DNA of 64,000 nt from Aspidiotus rigidus (taxonomy: Eukaryota > Arthropoda > Insecta > Hemiptera > Diaspididae), in assembly GCA_035079385.1 (NCBI GenBank), contig JAVHKY010000052.1, positions 11,842,001 to 11,906,000 on the forward strand, written 5' to 3'. Position numbers and translations under genes: made by a program. Each line of letters starts with the position of its first letter. Position 1 is the first letter of the stretch. The notes beneath the pieces were generated by a model. It saw only the letters and a program-made list of their open reading frames with translations, was not told the DNA's origin and did not search any database. Below, piece by piece: positions 34,104 through 43,640 of the stretch.

Positions 34104-36168
34104 CTATAGTTTACTCATGTTTTCTACAAAATGATTCTCACAAGATTCATATTCGGTCAGCTGAGGTTTCTTTGCTTCCACCTCTTCTACTTCCCACAAT
34201 TTTCTTAATTGCTTCTCGATATTTACTACCAGATTACAGTGTTTAAATTCACGCTCAGGCACTTCACTTTGCACTCCTGACGCAAACCATCCGAACTGAG
34301 ATTTTTCCAAACATATTCCGTCAATCAATTTTTTTTGCCAAGCAAACAAATATTTCTATACTCCACACCGATGAGAATATCTACGTCATCGTAGCCCAAG
34401 GTCAATGCCGCCAATTCGAGACCAGAACACAATGAGTTCACCAAGTTAAAGGCTCTAGCATCGATTTTATAGGGAATCCTTTGAATATCCTTTGCATCTA
34501 TACACAACGAGAAATCGTTAAAACGAGATTTAATGGTTATTTGTGCCGACCGATTGGAAATAACCTCATTGTCCGTTAGGTATTCCTCCAATAGAGACAG
34601 CCGACTTGACCGTTGCAACGTGATTTAATACGAACAAACGATTCGGTTACCAGATTTGTTTCGGAGCAGACATCCAACAAAAGCCTTGCTTTTACCTTAC
34701 CAGGATTTTTAGTGACGTCGACGACTGCCGAAGGCAAAAGACATTGTTTCGAGATGCTCGTCGTGAGCGCAGTATAACCTTTATTGACCTTTTCTGCATT
34801 AGAAGACGAGTCGTTTGATGATTCTGCTAGAGAACCCCTACTAGAAGTGTTGGATGAAACAGGCTTGCTTTCAACCGAATGTAACGTGAAGTTATGAGAT
34901 TTTGAGCAAATTTTACATCTTGATGCACGGCAATCCTTACTGATATGATTTTGCTTTAGACAATTAAAACAAAGACGATTTTCTATGACAAAACTGCGCC
35001 GTTCACTCACAGATTTTGCGATACATTTTTCACAGAATGACAAATGATGATCGCCCTTACACAGTGGACATTTAATGAATTTCAAAGTAGACGAAGCAGC
35101 GGTTGAAATAGAAGACGTAGATGCAGTAGTAGTTAGTGCGACCTTCTTTTCTTTACCCTTTTTTTCAGATACTGATTTTTCATTCTTTTCAGAAACACTC
35201 TGAGACGATTTCCAAGACATTTCAAACGCAAGAGAGACGCTCTTTAAAAATTCGTGAAGTTTTTCATACAGTGGGTAGGAAGCATTGTCCTTTATGGACC
35301 TTTCCCATTCCTTCCGCAGCGAAGACTCGAGTTTCGTGTGTAACAAACGGAGATAATGCATCTACATCCATACCATTGACTTTCAGACCACGTATAGGAG
35401 CAGCTACACATATACACTACGCAACATATCACGAATTTCGTTTTCACCTTTCATAGGCTTCAATTCTATCAGATCACGAAAATGACAAGCGATTACTGAA
35501 CGTTTATTCTCGAAATGTTGTCTCACTTCTTCCCAAGCCGTATCATACGCGCCATCTTTGATAGGCGTATCTACCTTCGCATCTCCCACTAATGCTTCCT
35601 TCAAGAAGAATAATTTATGCCTGGGTCGAAAGGAATCAGAGTTGTGAACTTAATTAACGAACATAGTTTTCCAGTCATTAAAATAGCGAAGATCGCCGTT
35701 AAATTCCGGGATTTTTACGTCTGGTACCTTCACACCGAATGATTTTTTTCGCCGAAATTTGCTGTACCGCCAATCGTACGATAGGGTCTAATAGGGACTT
35801 TCGTTCGGGTTGACTATCCTTTATTTTTAGAGCTTTTTGGGCAGTTCTAGCCTGCCCCTTCAATTTGCAAAAGGTGGCTCAAAGAGTATATCGAAATCAT
35901 CCATTTCAGCATTTTCTTTCTTATTAGCATTGTCAGCAGTGTCAATGCAGGATACCAACTCGAACGATGTCTCTTGAAATTTTTTCAATAATTCGTCGAA
36001 TTCTTCCAAATAAACTAATACCGTATCTATTGATTCTTTGTTGCACTCACCTTTCAACAGGTTAACGATGTCCATTTGTAGTTTATTCAACGTTCTTCTT
36101 TCAACGCGCTTTCTTTGGTTTAAAACCGATTTATCAGTCATTTTCACGAAAACTTTACACCAAATCAC
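34104..36168 (-). pseudogene. BEL/Pao gag and protease region, broken
   Basis: - strand frames 36168-35860, 35604-35404, 35361-34576, 34618-34325 and 34349-34104 align end to end as one gag-pro with frameshifts. 35604-35404 matches the DUF1759-type gag region (A-W-E-E-V-R-Q-H-F-E-N-K-R). 35361-34576 has zinc knuckles (C-P-L-C-K-G-D-H-H-L-S-F-C and C-F-N-C-L-K-Q-N-H-I-S-K-D-C) followed by a protease-like stretch in which the expected Asp-Ser/Thr-Gly site is not clear (L-L-L-D-V-C-S-E). Non-functional. Confidence 0.8.
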
Positions 36169-36204
36169 TGAATTCTTATTAAAATCTGACCCGCAGGACC
36201 ATTT

Positions 36205-36443
36205 ATGTTAGGAATAACACTCATTAATTTATTACCACCAAATCAACAATATTTTATTACAGCCAAAACCATTTAACATTGAGCACATGAACGTACAATC
36301 AAGTCTACAAACCCGCAGGACCATTTATGTTAGGAATAACACTCATTAATTTATTACCACCAAATCAACAATATTTTATTACAGCCAAAACCATTTAACA
36401 TTGAGCACATGAACGTACAATCAAGTCTACAAAACGGTACTGA
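36205..36443 (-). repeat. Truncated BEL LTR with 123-bp tandem duplication of LTR end plus primer site
   Basis: TGTTAGGAATAACACTC starts at 36205 and again at 36328. Between the copies lies the adjoining acccgcaggaccattta that otherwise marks the primer-binding site. The duplicated unit therefore spans the LTR end and the primer site. Confidence 0.8.
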
Positions 36444-37100
36444 AGGCTAGAATTTGAAATCTTTTAGGCTACTTATTGTAGGCCTAGTATGGTATATTAG
36501 GCTTAGTATAATGAAGGCTAATGTTTGACAGTTTCCGGGCTACGGATTACAGGCCTGTTAGGCCCTGAAGGCTGAAGTTTGAAATTCCTAGTATAACCAA
36601 GATTCAAGCTATTTAAGAATGAGAATACACAATAGTGACGCCCATAAAACAGGTTCCCTGTTTGCCTCAATTAACAAAGTTAATGAAGGCAACCCCAAGC
36701 GGCTCACCAAGTGGGCTGCGAGTTTTTTAGGACATAGCTCAAATGTCGATATTTTTGCAAGTCCTCCTTCTCTAATATGTCCGTAGCTTGAAAGTCGAAT
36801 TTCTTCAAGCCCTGTAACCTTAGGTTGACAACGTCATCAACCTCGGACGCGCTCACGGATAAAGACATTTCCTGAAGACGCCTCCCAACAAGAGGCACAG
36901 TGGGTTCCTCGCTAATAAAAAAAGCAATCGCAAGTGTTTGTGCTTTGCAGAACAAGCAAAAACCTGAAAAGCTATTGAACTGGTTTGTGACTTGTAGAAC
37001 AAGCATAAATCTAATTGAAGGTGTGACCCCTTTCTTCAGAAAGAAGAGCAAGACCATGTTTTCCATTACAACCCTAAGGATGATGCTGTTGTAGAAAACC
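36444..37100. repeat. taggcct repeats and a dispersed-repeat fragment
   Basis: 36444-36640 resumes the taggcctagtat array. 36645-36925 is a degenerate copy of the 3663-4062 family (aacaggttccctgttt, gtaaccttaggtt, cagtgggttcctcgctaat). Remaining bases to 37100 show nothing recognisable; open frames there are not protein-like. Confidence 0.6.
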
Positions 37101-37505
37101 AAAAAATTTTCTCTATACCGTATGCGTGGGCCAGAACAGCATAATTATTCAACAATTCTTACAATCTCTAGATCCTAAAATTTGTATCGCTTTCGTTAAC
37201 CACGATACTCTCCGTGACCGAAAAATTTTCTTTCGAACTAAAGATTCAACCGCCCCCCCCCCCCAGCACGAGAAGAGCTCATGTTGTTTATTGGATTCCC
37301 TGTTCCACTTTTCCCAAAGTTTATGTTAGAGAGACTAAACAGATATTATCTGCTAGAATCTCTCAGCATAAAAACGATGAAAGAAAGAATGATCACATTG
37401 CTCTTGCATTTCTGTCTAAAGAAATGTGTCACAATTGAAATTTTGCCTAGTGAATGTGCCAACCAGAAGTATAAGTCAAAGGAAGTCATTGGGATGCCAG
37501 CACTT
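37100..37505 (+). pseudogene. Penelope-like element relic, GIY-YIG domain
   Basis: The frame from 37214 reads V-V-Y-W-I-P-C-S ... K-V-Y-V-R-E-T-K ... R-I-S-Q-H-K-N-D, the GIY-YIG endonuclease pattern at the C-terminus of Penelope-like retroelements (normally V-Y-x-I-P-C and Y-I-G-Q-T). Degenerate Penelope-like coding lies upstream to about 37110 in other frames. Only a ~400-bp fragment remains. Confidence 0.6.
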
Positions 37506-37879
37506 TGAACTACAAGAGTGATACAGCAAATTTTTCCTCTTCATACACGCTCGTTATCAAAAATTCCAAATAATTTCATGTTTTTCACTTTTCTTTTTTT
37601 TTCTGACTCATGGTACAGGACCACGTGTACAACTGAAAAACGTGACATCATGTGATTGTTTTAAGATTTTTGCCAATGTTGTTGACATGTTCATGTCTTT
37701 TCTCTGCCCCTACCCGGATCTCAAAACATGCGTCCGGGCGCACGACCTTGGGACTTGGAGGTTTTTTAGATCGAACCTCAGCCCTACCCCTGATTCCGGA
37801 ATTTGCGTCCGGGCGTCTGGGCGTCTGTACAGTATACAGGACTTGAACTAGGCTTGGCTCCTCTTTATATTATATTAGC
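37506..37879. other. Intergenic with dispersed GC-rich repeat
   Basis: 37781-37830 (cctacccctgattccggaatttgc...tccgggc) recurs in the same orientation at 63642-63690, on the far side of the nested elements. Otherwise nothing recognised. Confidence 0.5.
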
Positions 37880-38143
37880 GTTATTATATATAGGCATGTA
37901 TTTAATAACACGCAAAAAAAAGAAAAATGTCCCTCGAAAAAATTTTACAAAAAAATTAAAAAGTGAACGCAATCGTAATTAAGTGGCACACAAAAAATGA
38001 AAAAAATCTTCCGCAAAGTAAATCTCCAAAAAAAGGAAAAAGTGAACGCAAAAAAAAATGTAAAACTTGTATTGGTATGTTATCGTGTAGATTGACGTAG
38101 GGTATAGATTGGCATATTATCGTGTGACGCACGGTCATACACC

Positions 38144-39257
38144 AGTAGTAATGACGGGTCTTGAACCCAAGGCCCCCATTACTACTATTTCTTCTCTTTT
38201 ACAACCCAATCCAACCAGAAATCCTTCAATTATTTTTTATCATTTTTCTAGAGTGCATATTCGTTCAGAAAAAATCGAGACAATATTTTACTTGTATTTC
38301 AGGCCTTTTTCAGAGAAAATCGCTTGTTCAAACAATTATAAAAAGAGTAAGGGTCCTATAAGGGATTTTAAATTCTTATCTTTTTACAACCCAATCCAAC
38401 CAGAAATCCTTCAATTATTTTTTATCATTTTTCTAGAGTGCATATTCGTTCAGAAAAAATCGAGACAATATTTTACTTGTATTTCAGGCCTTTTTCAGAG
38501 AAAATCGCTTGTTCAAACAATTATAAAAAGAGTAAGGGTCCTATAAGGGATTTTAAATTCTTATCTTTTTACAACCCAATCCAACCAGAAATCCTTCAAT
38601 TATTTTTTATCATTTTTCTAGAGTGCATATTCGTTCAGAAAAAATCGAGACAATATTTTACTCGTATTTCAGGCATTTTTTAGAGAAATCATCTGTAATA
38701 ATTTTATTTAAAAATAATAAGGGTCCAATAGTAAGGGAGGACCCTTACTACTTTTTCAGAGAATTAATTTTTAAAAAAGTGCTGTTTTAAGGGTCAAAAT
38801 TCGAAGTTTTTATGATATTTTGGTGTGGTAGTTGAGTATAGAGATTTTAGCTATTTTAAGACTGTTTTATAGTTAAAAGGTCAAGTGTGTGAGTGTATAC
38901 ATAGTTAGAAAAAATTGTACGGTACCTATAAGGGAATTTAATTATATAAATTTTTTGTACTTTTGATGCGCTTAAATAATGAAAATAGCAAAAAATCTCG
39001 GTTTAGTTGACGAACTTCTTAAAAGACACAAATCGTTCAGGCTCAAAAAATCTTGGCTTAGTTGACAAACTTTTTAAAAGACACAAATCGTGCTAAGGCT
39101 CAAAAAATCTTTGTGTAGTTGACGAACTTTTTTAAAAGGCACACGAGCGTGCTAATAACATTCAGGCTCAAAAAATTTTGATATAGTAGACAAACTTTTT
39201 AAAAGGTGTGTACGAGCATGCTAATTTTCTTCAAAGATGGGTGTTCACCCCACTCGT
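38144..39257 (+). repeat. Left terminal inverted repeat of Polinton-like element
   Basis: ~1.1 kb. The outermost ~43 bases are self-complementary. Inside are three copies of a 185-bp unit (acaacccaatccaacc at 38201, 38386, 38571), then ~500 bp of AT-rich sequence, then four degenerate ~63-bp repeats (aaaaatct...gacgaactt) to about 39230. Symmetry with the right TIR runs to gtgttcaccccact (~39240-39255). Confidence 0.85.
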
Positions 39258-39665
39258 TTATCGATGAACTAAGGTCGTAATAAATTAGTCAAGATTTCAT
39301 CAATTCTAAGTTCAATTTCAACGTGAGCCTTTCTCTCTGTTTCTCATGTAGGAGTTGAGACCTACCAACGCTCACATTAAAATGTTGAGTTAAACCCTTT
39401 TTTGAAGTGATAGAGTAGTGCAAGTTATCCTGTTTCCCCCATAACGGTTATGAAATTCACAAGGATTCTAACTTGCTCAAAAATTTAGAAAATTTATATT
39501 GAAAATATACTTTCTAATTATTAGTTTCCATATCTATTGAAAGCTGACCAATCTTACTATACTCATTCCATATACCTTCCCTCATGAATTTTTTTTCCTC
39601 TTTTATTTCTTTTCTTTTCTTTCTTTCAATGCATAGTAAAACGCTATAATTCCTTCTCCAACTAG
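39258..39665. other. Interior of Polinton-like element, nothing recognised
   Basis: AT-rich stretch between the left TIR and the hairpin array; no ORF of note. Confidence 0.4.
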
Positions 39666-39669
39666 TGGT

Positions 39670-40105
39670 GTCTTATATGGACTCTCCTTTTCGGGCGTAC
39701 AGTACAATTTTCATATACTGTCAAAAATACGTCATGAATTTCGTTTAGACTCTCCTTTTAGGAGAATTACGATTCTCCATTACATATTTTAAAGGTATGA
39801 AATTCATACTGAACATGAACTCTCCGAGAAGGAGAGCTCAGATGACGTTTCTACTGTATGTACTGTACACATATACGATACGAAGTTTGTAGTGACGTCG
39901 AACTCTCACAAACGGAGAGTCCATAGGAAATTCATACTGTATATGAACTCTCTTAGAAAGAGAGCTCGTGATATATACGATTAACGCTTCTACTTGTATG
40001 TATGATAGCCAGTTGTTCAGGTGACGTCAAACTCTCCTGAACAGAGAGTTCATATTCTACTGTATGTACTGTATACAGACTGAACTAAAAGGAGAGTTCA
40101 TAACT
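39670..40105. repeat. Array of short hairpins with ACTCTCC...GGAGAGT arms
   Basis: At least five hairpins with arms such as gaactctcc/ggagagctc, gaactctc/ggagagtcc, gaactctct/agagagctc and aactctcc/agagagttc, plus partial copies. They sit at about 39749, 39827, 39900, 39947, 40029 and 40076 inside ~128-bp degenerate direct repeats (gaaattcatactg... and ctgtatgtactgta recur). Purpose unknown. Confidence 0.65.
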
Positions 40106-40701
40106 CATAAGACATTAATAATTTGTTTGGATTATATTTGATGTAGGTAATGCATCAAGACTATGCATTTACCGCCGGTCCTTGGGAGTCCGAACTGACG
40201 AACCTGAAGAAGTACGATACGGTCATCGCATCGCCTCGCAATTTCGTCGAAAAGAATGATGTTTGTTGAATAAAAGTTGTAGATCGAAATTTTCGAGTTG
40301 TTATTTTGGAAAGCCCTCAGATATCACAATTTCACCGAGGTAGGGATACAGTATATCGTTTTTGTTTAGTGAAAAATAGTTCAACTTCTTAGTTCGATAA
40401 TTCGTTACCTCGTTCTCATGGATGCATCAACGAATAATGATGATAACGTAAGTATTCACTTCTTTCAACGAATAGGTTGAAATCGTAGCGCGAAATAAAA
40501 ATATTATCGGCATATTAGAGACGTGACACTCCAAGATTTAGATCTTGGGTTGAAAGAAATCAATGACGAATTTAAAATCGAATGTGAAGTTCTTGATTAA
40601 GAATATTACAACCAGCTCCTTGTACTTCTAACATTTCACTTCCATAATCTTTATCATTAACTTATAAATTAAATTCGAACTCCTTTCCGAGAAATTGGCA
40701 T

Positions 40702-41482
40702 CAGCGGCTGTTGACGCTCGAACATGAGCTGGAACCAAACGGCTTCCTATGCGGTTTTTTACCGGCCGCAACACTTGATAGACTGCAAAAAACGTACACA
40801 CGATGAATATCAATGCAGTTAATTAATTGGACTAAGAAATCAAATACACTTACAATGGATAAAAAAACGAGGTAAATTCGGCCGTAATATCGGTAGTCAT
40901 TACATCTTCATTTTCTATCTCGGCTGCCGTCGGTAATCCGCTTAGCTGCGGTATGCGTTCAGCGAAGAAGGGTCGAGCTTCGAAGCATTCGCGCAGAATC
41001 GTATCCTGAAGTTTAAAACACAATTTTGTTGACACTGGTTTCAACACATTTTTCAACAGAAAAGCGTTAAACTCACTTGTAGCCAAATGATCATTACGTT
41101 AAGTCTGAATTCTGCCAGGAATAAATACAACGATCTACCACTGAATTCGACAGTGTAACTCTGTGCGTTCCCATCGTTCCAATCGCCAGGCATTGTATCG
41201 ACGTGAGCATTGTTTATAACGATATTGGTTTTTCCTAATCGAAGAAACCAGTCGAAAAATATAAATTTCAGTTTCGCCATATTCGGGAGATGAGCTCTTA
41301 ATGGTGGCGCGAGTTTAGCAACTTCTTCTCTTAACATCCTAGCGGTGTGGTTCTTGTTGATGGGCGGAGGAGGGTTAATCGGGTTGGGGTTATTCATTAC
41401 TAACTACCTGAAATATAGTATTTTCATTAGTATAAGATTGTTTTACAAATAATTTTATTTCAAGAAACATAATATACTTACT
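40702..41482 (-). CDS. Orphan spliced gene inside the Polinton-like element
   Basis: A - strand gene model with three canonical short introns. The 5' UTR exon ends at 41482, intron 41408-41481 (gtaagt...tttcag); coding exon 41397-41077, intron 41006-41076 (gtgagt...acttcag); exon 41005-40854, intron 40784-40853 (gtaagt...ttgcag); exon 40783-40702 with TGA. Phases agree, giving 184 residues. The N-terminus is rich in Asn and Pro; the middle is hydrophobic/aromatic (F-I-F-F-D-W-F-L); the end is basic. I do not recognise a family. Three introns of 70-74 nt with good sites argue for a real transcript. It could be a cargo host gene, a Polinton accessory gene, or part of an unrecognised insertion. 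Confidence 0.5.
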
Positions 41483-41848
41483 AACGTCTAAGGAATAGGA
41501 ATTACGAACAACTAAACGCATAAGTATTTTGAAATAATAACTGTTCACTTCCCGTAGAGTGTGGAGCTCTATCTTTGTGTCTAGTAACTACTCTCGAAGA
41601 ATGATTACCGTACAGTGCGTACACGACGAGAAGAAGTATAAATGTTTTTAGTCTGTTCCTTTTCGAAGCAGTGTGAACATGCGAAATATAATAAAACGTA
41701 TTCGACGATGTTTTTCGAGTTTTTAGGTCCGTGCACTGCGTGCGTAAGGACCTATAGCAATCGCTTTTTTTCTCCTTCTTCTTCTTCTTCAGCTTTGATT
41801 TTATTCTCCGACTTTGACTATTTCATAGACTATTTATCCTGATAAATA
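41483..41848. other. Upstream of orphan gene, nothing recognised
   Basis: Possible promoter region of the - strand gene. A + strand tataaat at 41637 has no convincing gene downstream. Confidence 0.35.
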
Positions 41849-42119
41849 GGGTACTTGCACGGTTTGTGTCACTTCACAGTTTGTAGCATTTTTAGTTAAA
41901 ATGAGCTATATTAGCGCTTCTATTGAAAGAGTGAATATTTTTTGGAAAGCTGAGGTCATGTGCTAGCTTCTGTTAAAATTTTGTAGCATTCTGTTCAGTA
42001 TGAAGCGCAAAAGAGGCCGTGTCACAAACCGTGAACACTTTCCTTAAGGTGACACAAACCGTGGGTACTAGGCAAACCGTTCGACAGGAAAACCGTTCGA
42101 CAGGCAAACCGTTCGACAA

Positions 42120-43640
42120 ATAAAGGCTCCGGAGTGCGATCAACTCCGTAAAACGAATTTATGTCATGCGTTGCGCCATGGTTGCGCTTTACTCAGTATA
42201 ATTTCCGTGACTACGCTCAGCTTTATAATGAAGTAGGGAATTTGGCACTAAGGATTAGGCCTATATCATAATCTTAAATATTATTATTATTGCTGAGGAT
42301 GAGGATGGTAGATAAAAATTATCGTATCATTACAAAAGAAAGCTAGTTCGTAAATTCATTCCAAAATGTTGAAGTGCTTGAATTCGCTTGACCCAGATCA
42401 ATATGAAGTATACCGTGATATTAAAGAATACGGGAACGAGCAAGTGTTTCATATTAGGTATTCTCACGTACTGCTGTATCGCTGTGATATAATTATTATT
42501 TCCTACGATCGAATTTTTGTTTAATACATGATCGACGATATCAGTCTATCTACTAGGCCAGTTTACCCGTTGAACGAAATAAGGAGGTGGCATCTCTTCA
42601 GTTCTCACAATGGTTTTCGTTTGATTTAATCCGATCGACAATTAGGTAGTGGTTTACAGAAAACATATTTGGGGAGTGATACGAATTGTTTACTTCAAAG
42701 AAAGGTAAAAGTGATGGCCAACTAAGTACCGTGGCTCACAATGAATAAACATTGAGATTGTTTCCACGTAGCTAATTAATTGAACACGATCAGGTAGATT
42801 TACGAACGTGAAAAGCTGAACGAAAATCGATACACATGCTGATATATCAACATGAATTCTCCTGAAGAACGGCTGAGAAGGAAGCTCACTTTTTACGCGT
42901 TGTCTTTGTACCATACCGTTCACCAACACGTTGATGTGCATACCGTATAATGTAGCCTACCTGTATTTGAGGATATTAAAATCCGAAAAATTTATTAACG
43001 CTGTTTCAGTCGATAGCATTGTTGAGTAGGTATTCGTAATCTTTCCTCGATGTCTGGTCATGTACTGTCTAAGTAATTCTCTTTCTTGCAAAGGAACCCT
43101 TTTAATATGTATTGGCATTTCTCATGGAAACAAAATATAAAAGAGGAGCGTACATTGTACATTTTCAGCAATGCTACTTCAGCTGAATCTTGAAGCTAGG
43201 TACCACGCTTGTTTTAGTTTTACGATATTATCATTCTAGAATCTAGAGGTGTTTCATTTGCGTGCTGGTATTTTCTGTTAAACTTGACAGACAATGAACA
43301 CGGGTCATTTGGCGAGACGTTAATTCACAATGGGTATCTTCATTCATAAATGAAATAATATCGTCGTTTTTGTTGAAAATGTTCAGGTATTGAATACATC
43401 AGCCTTATAGAAAATGCGGGACAGTAAATATTTACTGTAAGATCAATGGAAACCGAATACCCTCTTGCAAACAATTATGAATAATATGAAACACTTTTCT
43501 AGAGTTTGCTAGGTCTTCTTGTGCAGTGAGTTGGTCTGGAACAAGTTGTAGATGATATGTTTTAATATCCCAATGCAAACTCCCTTCTGTAGGTCTTATA
43601 ACAGCCAAATGTTGACCCTTATTGTGTGGTCTTCATTTAG
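42120..43640. other. Interior of inner TIR element, nothing recognised
   Basis: About 1.5 kb of AT-rich sequence. A 31-codon frame from 42366 runs into a weak possible donor at 42459; no downstream exon was found. Confidence 0.4.

Larger units (their letters stand above)
30255..36443 (-). mobile_element. Decayed BEL/Pao LTR retrotransposon
   Basis: Transcribed right to left. Matching LTR ends (TTAGGAATAACACTC...) lie at 30256 and at 36207/36331. Next to the right LTR, the - strand reads tggtcctgcgggtc, a plausible tRNA primer site. The order gag (CCHC), protease, RT, RNase H, integrase is that of BEL/Pao. The frame is broken many times. The right LTR is truncated near 36443, so LTR length is unknown; the left LTR reaches at most about 30.95 kb. 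Confidence 0.9.

Noticed and set aside
30255..36443. Active endogenous retrovirus with envelope gene
   Set aside because: Order and motifs are BEL/Pao, no envelope frame follows the integrase, and the coding region has many breaks.
38161..38683. Repeated 66-145-residue frames
   Set aside because: They lie in the 185-bp tandem repeats of the Polinton TIR and recur in the right TIR; composition is not protein-like.
40420..40598. Possible small two-exon + strand gene (ATG...gtaagt at 40450, second frame ending at 40598)
   Set aside because: The donor phase of the best N-terminal frame does not match the downstream frame; only a weaker start fits. Not enough support.
42366..42458. 31-codon exon-like frame starting ATG at 42366
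   Set aside because: Donor gtattc is weak and no acceptor or second exon in phase was found.
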